NCBI GenBank assembly: GCA_029260795.1 | Contig: JAJDCO010000133.1 | Location: 48,028-112,027 of the forward strand | Origin: Planctomycetota bacterium | Lineage (GTDB): Bacteria > Planctomycetota > OFTM77 | Direction of reading: 5' to 3' | DNA: 64,000 nt | Shown: positions 34,554 through 42,807 of the stretch, piece after piece | How positions within the stretch are numbered: the first letter of the stretch is position 1 | How the letters are laid out: each line of letters opens with the position of its first letter | Position numbers and translations under genes: made by a program | The notes under the pieces: model-generated | Database searches by the model: none | What the model was told of the DNA's origin: nothing | Seen by the model: the letters and a program-made list of their open reading frames with translations, nothing else

Positions 34554-35786
34554 CTATTGGCCGCTGTCGTCGAGAAGGCGCTGGAGCTGGCGATCATTCG
34601 CTCGCTCGTACACCACCTCACCACGCACGATCGTCGTGTCGACCCAAGTCTGCACCTCGAGCGGCTCTCCCGTCAGGATCACCAGGTCGCCTTCCTTGCC
34701 CGGCTCGAGCGAGCCCACGAAACGATCGACGCCGAGGATGCGAGCGGAGCCGATCGTCAAGGCCGCCAGCGCTTCGTCGCGGGGCAAGCCGTACTTCACG
34801 GCGGTCGCGGCCTGGTACCAGAGGTAGCTGGTTCCCAGGTTCGTGTTGCTACCGTCGACCTGGAACGTGAAGGGCACGCCGGCCTTCCGGAACGCTTCGG
34901 TGACTACGATCTTCCGGTCTTCCCCCGTACGCGGGTCGGTCTCCCAGAACACGAGGTTGGCGTCGAGGATCACCGGCAACCCGGCCTCCGCGATCTGATC
35001 GGCGGCCTTGTAGCAGTCACGACCGAGGACGAGGATCGGCTTCAGGCCGTAGTCCTTCACGAGCTTCAACGCCGGGCCGACATCCATCGCGCCATCACAG
35101 TAGAGGATGGCCGGGATCTCGCCTTTGATGAGCCGCTGAAGCGCGACTTGGAGCGCTTTCTCGGAGGCGTCGTCTTCGGCGCCTTCCTTCGTCTTTTCGG
35201 TCTCGGTGAGCGCCTTCTTGGCCTCGTCGAGCTGGTGCCGAAGAGCGGCGAGGTGGCCCATGCGGCTCGAGTTGCCTTGTGGCTCGAGTGACACCTTGAT
35301 GCCGGCGTCGCGCCGGAGGATCATCGCGTCAATGAAGGTCCCGGCGGTCTTAATGACGGCGCTTTGGCCACCGATCATGGTGCGGTTGGCCGGAACCACC
35401 GCGACCGTCGTCACCCCGTTGCGTCGCGCGTCCTCGAAGTAGGAGCGCATGGGATCGATGGTGTCGAGGACCGAGAGATAGGGCACGACCGGATTGGTCT
35501 CGTTGGACCGGCTCATCGCGGCGGCGCTGTGCGCTTCCACGAAGCCCGGCATCACGACCTTGCCCGTCGCGTCGATGACGCGGGCGTCGATCGGGATCTT
35601 CACGTCCGCGCCGACGGCCGCGATCTTGCCGTTTCGAATCAGCACGGTGCCGTCTTCGATGGCGGGTCCGGCCATCGTCAGGATGCGTCCGCCCTGGACG
35701 GCGATCGATTCCTGAGCGACGAGCGTCGGAGCCAAGAGGCCGAGGAGGCCCGACAAGCAGAGGCCGGCCTTACAGATCGTATTCAC
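34554..35786 (-). CDS. Secreted amidohydrolase-like protein, degenerate site (operon gene 3)
   Basis: 410 residues from GTG 35786, which overlaps the upstream gene by 17 bases; this start gives a clean signal peptide (LCLSGLLGLLAPTLVAQ), whereas the ATG at 35825 lies deep in the neighbour. Family strands are DGTVLIRNGKIAAVGADVKIP, GKVVMPGFVEAHSAAAM, NGVTTVAVVPAN and LGVDRFVGSLEPGKEGDLVILTG. The HxH is reduced to HSA, and the later His/His/Asp are absent, where LYCDGAMD and LDANLVFWE stand. It is probably inactive but the closest of the degenerate set to the catalytic pattern. Confidence 0.85.
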   Translation of the reverse strand: MNTICKAGLCLSGLLGLLAPTLVAQESIAVQGGRILTMAGPAIEDGTVLIRNGKIAAVGADVKIPIDARVIDATGKVVMPGFVEAHSAAAMSRSNETNPVVPYLSVLDTIDPMRSYFEDARRNGVTTVAVVPANRTMIGGQSAVIKTAGTFIDAMILRRDAGIKVSLEPQGNSSRMGHLAALRHQLDEAKKALTETEKTKEGAEDDASEKALQVALQRLIKGEIPAILYCDGAMDVGPALKLVKDYGLKPILVLGRDCYKAADQIAEAGLPVILDANLVFWETDPRTGEDRKIVVTEAFRKAGVPFTFQVDGSNTNLGTSYLWYQAATAVKYGLPRDEALAALTIGSARILGVDRFVGSLEPGKEGDLVILTGEPLEVQTWVDTTIVRGEVVYERANDRQLQRLLDDSGQ

Positions 35787-36969
35787 CACGGCTATCGCCT
35801 TTCTGATTCTCGTAGATCTTTCCATTCACCATCACCCAGCGGATGGCCGTCGTGAACTCCAAGGGGTCGCCGTCGAGTGCGAGCATGTCGGCATCCCGGC
35901 CAACGGCCAGGGACCCCACTCGATCGTCGAGACGCAGGGTGCGGGCGGGAGTGAGCGTGATGGCTCGGAGCGCCTCCTCGGCCGAGAGGCCGAAGCGGTA
36001 AGCGAATCGAGCCTGCTCGAGAAGCTGCCCACCGGACAGGGAGACCTGCACTCCGGCCTTGGCGAGCCGGCCGGCCAGGTTCCAGACCAGCTCGGTCCGC
36101 TCGGCACCCTGAAGCTGATGCGAGGTCAACCGCTCGAGCACGACCGGTACCTTGGCAGCCGCCAGGCGATCGGCAAGCTGGTAAGCCTCTTGCCCACCGA
36201 CAGCCACCGGCGAGAGCTCGAACTCCTCGGACAAGGTGAGCAGCGTGCTCAGGTCGTGCATCGTGCGGCTGACGGCGAACATCGGCCGCTCACCCGACAG
36301 CGCCGACGCGAGCCACTCACCAGACTCGATCTCCTCGCCTCGACGCACCTGATCGAAGGTGCTTCGAAGCATCCAGACCACGCCCATCCGGTTGGTCGGC
36401 TGTCTCACGTAGATACTGTCCGGACGTGCACGTGAGCTGTTGCGACGCGTCGGATCCGAGCAGAGGCTGATCAACAACGCGGTGCTCTCTCCGACCCGGC
36501 GGCTCTCGGCCGATCGACCGGCCGTCTTCACGACGCAGGACAGCCCGGACACGACATTCTCGGTACCGGGACTGATCGCGAGCGAGGTCGTGCCTTGAGA
36601 CAAGGCCTCGCGGAAGCGGCGGTCCTTCCAGTCGATGACGCGCGCCGCCTGGAAGCCCGGCGTGATCTCCCGCGTCACCTCGTTGGTTCCGCCGGCGAGG
36701 CCCGCGTCGTTGTAGGCATCGACGAGGCCCGGCATCAGTGTGCCGTCGCCGAGGTCGACGACTTGGGCACCCGAAGGCGCTTGGATGCGAGACCCGATGG
36801 CACGGATCTTTCCGTCGACGACGAGGACCTGACCCGGGCTCAACGTCGGCCCCGTGATCGGCTCCACGCGAGACGCCTTGTACAGCACGGTCTCTTGGGC
36901 ATGCGCCGCACCGAGCAGCAAGGCCGCCAGAAGAGCGAGGGCGGATGGCTTCACGGTTCTTCTCTTCAT
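35770..36969 (-). CDS. Secreted amidohydrolase-like pseudoenzyme (operon gene 2)
   Basis: 399 residues, ATG 36969 overlapping the upstream stop as ATGA; signal peptide ALALLAALLLGAAHAQ. Amidohydrolase strands LSPGQVLVVDGKIRAIGSRI, GDGTLMPGLVDAYNDAGLAGG and LTPARTLRLDDRVGSLAVGRDADMLALDG are present. The HxH position is AYNDA and no second-site His or terminal Asp is seen. There is no Gly/Arg insert, unlike its neighbours. Confidence 0.85.
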   Translation of the reverse strand: MKRRTVKPSALALLAALLLGAAHAQETVLYKASRVEPITGPTLSPGQVLVVDGKIRAIGSRIQAPSGAQVVDLGDGTLMPGLVDAYNDAGLAGGTNEVTREITPGFQAARVIDWKDRRFREALSQGTTSLAISPGTENVVSGLSCVVKTAGRSAESRRVGESTALLISLCSDPTRRNSSRARPDSIYVRQPTNRMGVVWMLRSTFDQVRRGEEIESGEWLASALSGERPMFAVSRTMHDLSTLLTLSEEFELSPVAVGGQEAYQLADRLAAAKVPVVLERLTSHQLQGAERTELVWNLAGRLAKAGVQVSLSGGQLLEQARFAYRFGLSAEEALRAITLTPARTLRLDDRVGSLAVGRDADMLALDGDPLEFTTAIRWVMVNGKIYENQKGDSRGEYDL

Positions 36970-39416
36970 TGTTGAGGGTCCACGACGTTGCCGCCCACGA
37001 TGACGCGCACCGGTCGGGCTGACAGGTTCAGGGGAGAAGCATTCCAGATGACCAGATCGGCTGGCTGGCCGATGGAGAGGGACGCGGTCCCGCGCGGCAT
37101 GCCCGTGAGCTGAGCGGCCGTCCGCGTGAGTCCGAGCAGAGCGCGGTCTCGTGGCATGCCCGCCTCGACGGCGAGCGCGGCGGTCGCGCGAATCTCCTCG
37201 GGCGATTCACCCGCGAAGGCGATCGGGATCCCCATCGTGGATGCGGCCGCGAGCTGGTCGGCCACGCGATCGAAGTCCGTGCCCGAGATGGGGCCTGCGA
37301 TGAGCCCGACTCCGAGTGCACGCAGCGATTCGAGATGATCGATGATTTCCGTCGGCCCGACCAGCGATGCCCGGAGCTCGTGCTCGGCGATGAGGCGCAG
37401 GGCGGCCGAGATCTCGGCGTGCGTCTGAGCTTGGATCAAGGCGACCCGCTCACCCGACACGACGGCTCGGACGTTTCGCTTTCGCTCGGCGACCAGCGCC
37501 TCCTGAGCCGACGGTGGGAGATAGAGTCGAGTCGCTGGAGCCCGTCCCGCGAACAAATCGCCCAGGAGCTCGCCCTGGCCGAACAGGGAGGCCGGGAACC
37601 GCTGATCGGTCCGGGCGCTCGCCGCCATGACGAACTGACCGGCGATCGATGGGTGCCAGGTCGTCTCGGGTGCACCCAGACGCAGGGCTCCGACCACGCC
37701 CGCAGACGTCGTGGTCGAGGCGGGCGGGAGGGCGACGGTGATGAATCCCCCCTCCAGGAGGGCCTGGGCCGCGTCACAGCTCGGATCGGCGACGTCGATC
37801 GCACGCAGCTGGCTCGCGTCCGACTCGGTGCCGTCGTTCGAGGAGGCGGACAGCCCGAGCGTGGCGTGCGCCGCCACGAGCCCCGGGGTGATCACACCCT
37901 TGCCGAGCTCGAAGACCGGCGTGCCTTCGGGGATCTCGATCGAGTTTCCCAGCCCGGCGATCTTTCCGTCGCGGACCCAGAGCGTGGCCGCCTCCAGCTC
38001 GCCGTCGCGCAAGACGTGGTCGGAGCGCAGCGCGTAGCTCGCGGGCAAGCTCTCGGGCAGATCTATGGTGGCCCGGGAGGTCGACGCGCGAGATCCACGA
38101 TTCCCCTCGAAGACGATGCGTCCCTGCGAGAGGACGAGGCGCGCCGAGACCGACGGATCGAGGGGATCACCCGCGAAGACAGCCAGATCCGCGGACATTC
38201 CGGGCGCGATCGAGCCGATCGTGTCGTCGACTCCCAAGATGCGAGCCGCGTCGATCGTCAGCGCCCGCAGCACGGCGTCGGGCTCCAAGCCGGCGGCGAT
38301 CGCCGCGGCGGCATGCAGTCGCAGCAGGCGCGAAGAGCGCCCCTCGGACGCAAAAGTGCCCAAGGCCCATGGGCCCGTGGACTCGGTGACGCGGCTCAGC
38401 CAATCGTCGGCGCGCGCCTCCCGGTAGGACGGCGCCTTGCCCGTCTCCCAAACCGGTCCGAGCACGACGGGCGTGCGGAGCTCGGCGAGGCTCGGCAATG
38501 CACCTCCCGGAACGCTCACACCCTCGAGCACCAGGCGGATGTCGAACTCGGTGACCAGCGAGAGGGCCCACATCAGCGTGTCGGGATGATGGACCTCGAT
38601 CCGCAAGGGAATCTCCCGAGCGATGACCTTCTCGAGGAGCTCCTTCGTGCGGTCGGGCTGAGTGGGTGCGGATCCGCGCCCCCCCGCGCCTCGAGCGCCA
38701 CCGCGACCGGTTCGACCGCGCGGAAAGCCGCCGCGTTGTCCCTCGTCGGGCGAGGCTTCTTCTTCCTTCTCCTCCTCTGCCTCGGGCGTCTTGCCGTCCT
38801 TCACGCTCTTGAGCGCTCGCTGCAGCTTTTGGAATTGCCCAAAGCGCTCACGAGAGGTCGAGCCGGTGATCCCGAGGGACGCCTGCAACGCGGCATCGCT
38901 CCGGATCACGAGAGTCTCGACGCTCTGGGCCGGAGCGACCCGAAGCACCGCGCCGAGCCCACCGAGGCTGCTCCCAGCGCTCGGCTGCACGAACACGGCC
39001 GTGACGCCCTGGCGAGCAACCTCGCGCCAATCCTCGAGGAATGGATCGACCCCATCGAGGATCGTGAGAGCGGCTCGAGTGCTCGTCTCGTTGAGGGCGG
39101 CCCGTGTCAGCCAGAGCGAGCTCCGGCTGTCGATCAGACCTGGAACAATGGTGGTCCCGTCGAGGGCGATCTCGCGAGCGTTGCTCGGGCTCGGGAGGTC
39201 GGCCCCGATCGCGGTGATCTTTCCGTCGCGCACGATGATCGTGCCCGTGATCGTGCCGCGCTCGGTCATCGTGTGGATCCGCGCGCCCTTGAGCACAAGG
39301 ACCTCTGGGTCCGGCTGCGGTGCGGACACCGCGTCGGACACCGTCAGGAGCAAGGTCGCGAAGGCCAGGAAGCTCGATCCGAGGATCGCCGTGAACCGAA
39401 AGCGTCTTACCTGCAT
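36966..39416 (-). CDS. Double-module secreted amidohydrolase-like pseudoenzyme (operon gene 1)
   Basis: 816 residues from ATG 39416 after AGGTG; signal peptide (FTAILGSSFLAFATLLLTVSD). Two modules: the first closes LGVDDTIGSIAPGMSADLAVFAGDP; the second opens ALRSDHVLRDGELEAATLWVRDGK and closes GTASLSIGQPADLVIWNASP. The HxH sites read GLIDSRSSLW in module 1 and GLVAAHATLG in module 2, so the second His is lost in both. A disordered insert in module 1 combines an acidic run with RGG-type residues (GGFPRGRTGRGGARGAGGRG, near residues 245-280). It is the promoter-proximal gene of the seven-gene operon. Confidence 0.85.
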   Translation of the reverse strand: MQVRRFRFTAILGSSFLAFATLLLTVSDAVSAPQPDPEVLVLKGARIHTMTERGTITGTIIVRDGKITAIGADLPSPSNAREIALDGTTIVPGLIDSRSSLWLTRAALNETSTRAALTILDGVDPFLEDWREVARQGVTAVFVQPSAGSSLGGLGAVLRVAPAQSVETLVIRSDAALQASLGITGSTSRERFGQFQKLQRALKSVKDGKTPEAEEEKEEEASPDEGQRGGFPRGRTGRGGARGAGGRGSAPTQPDRTKELLEKVIAREIPLRIEVHHPDTLMWALSLVTEFDIRLVLEGVSVPGGALPSLAELRTPVVLGPVWETGKAPSYREARADDWLSRVTESTGPWALGTFASEGRSSRLLRLHAAAAIAAGLEPDAVLRALTIDAARILGVDDTIGSIAPGMSADLAVFAGDPLDPSVSARLVLSQGRIVFEGNRGSRASTSRATIDLPESLPASYALRSDHVLRDGELEAATLWVRDGKIAGLGNSIEIPEGTPVFELGKGVITPGLVAAHATLGLSASSNDGTESDASQLRAIDVADPSCDAAQALLEGGFITVALPPASTTTSAGVVGALRLGAPETTWHPSIAGQFVMAASARTDQRFPASLFGQGELLGDLFAGRAPATRLYLPPSAQEALVAERKRNVRAVVSGERVALIQAQTHAEISAALRLIAEHELRASLVGPTEIIDHLESLRALGVGLIAGPISGTDFDRVADQLAAASTMGIPIAFAGESPEEIRATAALAVEAGMPRDRALLGLTRTAAQLTGMPRGTASLSIGQPADLVIWNASPLNLSARPVRVIVGGNVVDPQQ

Positions 39417-39995
39417 GGTGCACCTAGTTCTTCGAGGCATCGAGGGTTGGGTCATCGGCCCCTGCCGAGCGACCAGCCTGCCCGGAACGAGCGGCACCCC
39501 ATCGGACAGACGGGGACGCTGACTGCGAAGGGAGCGGCGCCACTCACGAGCGACGAGCGCGGGATTCGCAGAGTTCTTGGGTTGTAAGAGGGGAATCCGA
39601 TCGGACTTACCTCTGACTGGGCTCGAGGGATCATGGTTCGAGAGGGGAGGCCCGGTCGAGACCGGGAGGAGCCACGCAAGAGAATGGCTCCGCGAGCCCC
39701 CGTGAGGGGAGTCGAGTTCGGAGATTGTTGCGAAAGAAGCGATTGATTTGAAGAGAAAGTCACCCCGGGCTCGGGGTTTCGGGCGAAAGGGTCCGGCGGC
39801 AGGGCATTTCGCTGGGTGAGGACGGGCCCGGCGGGCTCACGAAGGGACCAGAGACGGGAAACTCTCCGCAAAGCAGCCCGATATCGTCCGGTGGCTTCTT
39901 GGCGGACCGACGCTTTCCAGGCACCCTCGGGTGGTCGTCGAGTGCCGGATCTCGACGGGGACTATGGCGGCTCCAGGAGAGGGGACACAGCTCGG
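39417..39995. other. Divergent promoter region between the operon and the LamG/toroid gene
   Basis: About 580 bp with no gene I can support; the plus-strand frame that continues into the downstream gene has no start signal before 39996. Both neighbouring transcription units read away from it, so it must hold two promoters. I could not pick a convincing -35/-10 pair or operator. An A-rich patch lies near 39727-39765. Confidence 0.5.
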
Positions 39996-42503
39996 ATGCG
40001 CGTCGTTCGAAAGCTCTTCCTGTCCGTCAGCCTTGGTTTGACGATCGCCGCTTCGCTGCAGGCCCAGGGTGAGGGACATTGGATCCTCACTCCCGAGAAT
40101 CTCGTCGAGGGTGCCTTCCGCGACCACAAGGGAGGTCGCCCCTTGCGCGGGGCCCAGGACCTTCGATTCCTCGGCGAGGGTGAGGCGGCGGCGCTGCGGT
40201 TTCGCCCGGAGGATCGGTACCTGGTGGCCGATGCCGCGGCCGAACCGGCGAGCTTGCCGAGGGTACGGCTCTCGATCGAGGCCTGGGTGGCGGTCGAGAA
40301 GCCGAGTGCGTGGGCCGGCTTCTTGGGGGCGATCGAGGACAACGGCGACATCGAGCGCGGCTTCCTCCTCGGAATCCGGGACACGACGTTTCTCTTCGGC
40401 ATCGCGACCCGGGAGACCGGCCGGCTCACCTATGTGCGGAGCCCGATGAGCTTCCAGCTCGGCCGCTGGTACCACGTGGTCGGGACCTACGACGGAGACG
40501 TCGCTCGGCTCTTCGTCGACGGGCGCTTGGCCGTCGAGGAGCCCGCCCCCGGAGGACCGATTCTCTATGCGGACCGCCACGAGCTGGTGGTGGGGGCCTA
40601 CAAGGATCGAAACGAGGACTACCGCCTGACGGGAGCCCTTCAATCCCTGACGCTCGACGACCGGGCCTGGAGTCCGCGGGACATCCGAAAGCGCTTTACC
40701 GCGTCCAAGGCACCTCTGCCGGAGATCCCGGCACCGGCTTCACCCGACCTCGTCGCGCTGCAACCTCGCATCAATGCGGCGATTGATCGTGGCGTGGAGC
40801 ATCTGAGGGCACGCCAATTCCGCGATGGCACCTGGTCGCCCAACCTCTCGGCCTACCCGAACGGCCAGACCGCTCTGAATGCCTACGCGCTCCTGAGTGC
40901 CGGACTCCCGGCGACGGATCCGAGCCTTCGACAAGCGTTGGCGTACTTGCGGGGACGGCTCCCGATCAAGGTCTACTCGATGGGTTGCCAGCTCATGCTG
41001 CTCGGCGAGGTCGGCGACCCGGCTGACAAGAAGCACGTTCGCCAGTGTGTCGAGCGCTTGCTGGAATGGGAAAGCGATCGAGAGCCGGGTGGTTGGGCCT
41101 ATCCCTCGGGTCGAGTCGACATCTCGAACTCGCAGTTCGCGGCCTTGGGATTCTGGGGTGCTTCCCGGCTGGGTGTGCGAGTGCCTGCGGCCGTTTGGCG
41201 TCGGATGATCTCCAAGAGCATCGAGCGCCATCAGACCATCATCGAGCTCCTGCCGCTTCCTGGCGCGACTCGGAAGCATCCGGTCGCATCCTTCACCTAC
41301 TTCGAGAACGCCGAAGAATGGCCGCCCTCGGGCTCGATGGGGACTGCCGGCCTCTGCATCCTTGGCCTCGGTCGCCAGCTTCGCGGACGCGAGCTCGGCG
41401 GGACGCTGCTTCGCCGTATGGGTGAGAGCGAGCGTCTGTGCTTCGCCTGGTTGGATCACTACTGGACCGTTCGCCGCAATCCCGGGTACACGCAGGACGA
41501 AGGGCACCTCTACTATCTGTACGGCCTCGAACGCGTGGGTGCCTTCTTCGAACGCGAGCAGATCGGGGCTCACGACTGGTACCTCGAGGGAGCCCGATAC
41601 CTCGTCGAGGCCCAGAAGAAGGACGGTGGCTGGGGGCGACAGGACGAGACGGCTTTCGCATTGCTCTTCCTTTCCCGGGCCACGGCCGGACCTACAACGG
41701 GCGGACAGGTGCAATCGACCCCGAAGGTCGTCGTGCAGGAAACGGGTCCGCTGCAGTTCCGTGTGACGGGTGACTTCGAGCTCACCTTCTTCATCACGGG
41801 GCTCGCGGAAACACTGACACAGCGCATGTCGGCCGAGAGTCTCTCGATCGATCGGGTCGAATGGCTCGTGAACGATGAGGTCGTGGCCGTCTCGGAATTC
41901 GAGGGGACAGGCCGCTTTGCCGCGCGACACACGCTCGAGGCGTTCGGTCGATACCGAGTCACGGCGCGAGCACACTTGACGATCGCGGGGCAGTCCGCTC
42001 ACGAGACCGTGCTCTCCGACTCGGCGTCGGTCGACGTCGCGTGGACGTCAGCGAGCTGGACGAAGAGAGCGACGGCGAGCAAAGGCCCGAACCTTCTGCG
42101 ACCGGAAGTCGTTCAAGCAAAGGCCTCGTCGGCGGAGGAGCTGGAGGCCCGAGCGGCCATCGACGGTCTCGCGGCCACGGCATGGCTCGCCAAGGCGGAG
42201 GACCCCGAGCCTTGGATCCGACTGAGCTGGGCGGTGCCGGTGGAAGCGGAGGCCGTCACGCTCGCACACGCCAACGCCTCCTTCGAGCAGCAGCGCCAGT
42301 TCGACTCCGCTTCGCGCGTCGAGCTCCGTGTGAATCGCGACGTCGTGAGCGCCTTCGCGATCGATGCCTTCGAGCCCGGAACGATCGTGCTTCCTTTCGG
42401 TGAGCGACTCATCATTCGGAATCTCGAAGTCCGCATTCTCGAGCGAGAGAAGGGCTCCGCACGAGCGGGGCGAGTGGGCTTCTCGGAGATCGGGCTCCGC
42501 TGA
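39996..42503 (+). CDS. Secreted LamG - alpha/alpha-toroid (squalene-cyclase-like) protein
   Basis: 835 residues from ATG 39996 with AGGAGAGGGG upstream; signal peptide (KLFLSVSLGLTIAASLQAQ). Residues ~65-240 form a LamG/concanavalin domain (VRLSIEAWVAV, GRWYHVVGTYDGDVARLFVDG, LVVGAYKDRNEDYRLTGAL). Residues ~260-540 form a helical toroid as in prenyltransferase/squalene-oxidase-repeat proteins: NAAIDRGVEHLRARQFRDGTW, NGQTALNAYALL, GGWAYPSG, YLYGLERVGAF, QKKDGGWGRQDETAFALLFL. The C-terminal third is beta-rich and may be discoidin-like (SWTKRATASKG, ARAAIDGLAATAWLAK). No DxDD motif is present, so cyclase activity is not expected. It is divergent from the amidohydrolase operon. Confidence 0.82.
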   Translation: MRVVRKLFLSVSLGLTIAASLQAQGEGHWILTPENLVEGAFRDHKGGRPLRGAQDLRFLGEGEAAALRFRPEDRYLVADAAAEPASLPRVRLSIEAWVAVEKPSAWAGFLGAIEDNGDIERGFLLGIRDTTFLFGIATRETGRLTYVRSPMSFQLGRWYHVVGTYDGDVARLFVDGRLAVEEPAPGGPILYADRHELVVGAYKDRNEDYRLTGALQSLTLDDRAWSPRDIRKRFTASKAPLPEIPAPASPDLVALQPRINAAIDRGVEHLRARQFRDGTWSPNLSAYPNGQTALNAYALLSAGLPATDPSLRQALAYLRGRLPIKVYSMGCQLMLLGEVGDPADKKHVRQCVERLLEWESDREPGGWAYPSGRVDISNSQFAALGFWGASRLGVRVPAAVWRRMISKSIERHQTIIELLPLPGATRKHPVASFTYFENAEEWPPSGSMGTAGLCILGLGRQLRGRELGGTLLRRMGESERLCFAWLDHYWTVRRNPGYTQDEGHLYYLYGLERVGAFFEREQIGAHDWYLEGARYLVEAQKKDGGWGRQDETAFALLFLSRATAGPTTGGQVQSTPKVVVQETGPLQFRVTGDFELTFFITGLAETLTQRMSAESLSIDRVEWLVNDEVVAVSEFEGTGRFAARHTLEAFGRYRVTARAHLTIAGQSAHETVLSDSASVDVAWTSASWTKRATASKGPNLLRPEVVQAKASSAEELEARAAIDGLAATAWLAKAEDPEPWIRLSWAVPVEAEAVTLAHANASFEQQRQFDSASRVELRVNRDVVSAFAIDAFEPGTIVLPFGERLIIRNLEVRILEREKGSARAGRVGFSEIGLR

Positions 42504-42629
42504 TGCCCGGTGAAGTGAGTCTGGAAAGGGCTGACGAGGAGCCTCACAATGACGACTTGCGGCTTCGTTGTTCCGTGCGGCGCGTTGCCTCAGCTGCGAT
42601 TCGGCGCAGAAGTCGAAGAAGCGCATCGA

Positions 42630-42757
42630 CCGTTCTAATCGGGATTCCGACCCAGGTGCCGAACGGCCTCGAGGTGCATTTCGCCGGAGTGAGCTGGGAT
42701 CTCGTCAGCGGCGAGGTCGTCTCGATCGCCGAAACCCGCTCGTTCGTGACGGAGTGA
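42630..42757 (+). pseudogene. Orphan C-terminal tail of a secreted beta-helix-type protein
   Basis: The frame encodes GIPTQVPNGLEVHFAGVSWD followed by VVSIAETRSFVTE and a stop. This matches the end of the protein at 15500-17062 (AIPTSTPVGVTFYYAGVTWD, TSISETHSVVTQ). Nothing upstream in this frame looks like the rest of such a protein and no start signal is seen, so it is the stump of a mostly deleted gene. Confidence 0.65.
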
Positions 42758-42807
42758 GGCTCGGAGGCGCTCGCGAGCCCCGGGGTCGCGCGGCTGACCC
42801 ACTCGAC

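Noticed and set aside
37335..39587. A 750-residue open frame on the plus strand
   Set aside because: It lies fully antisense to the first amidohydrolase-like gene, has the biased Arg/Gly/Asp composition of a shadow frame and no start signal.
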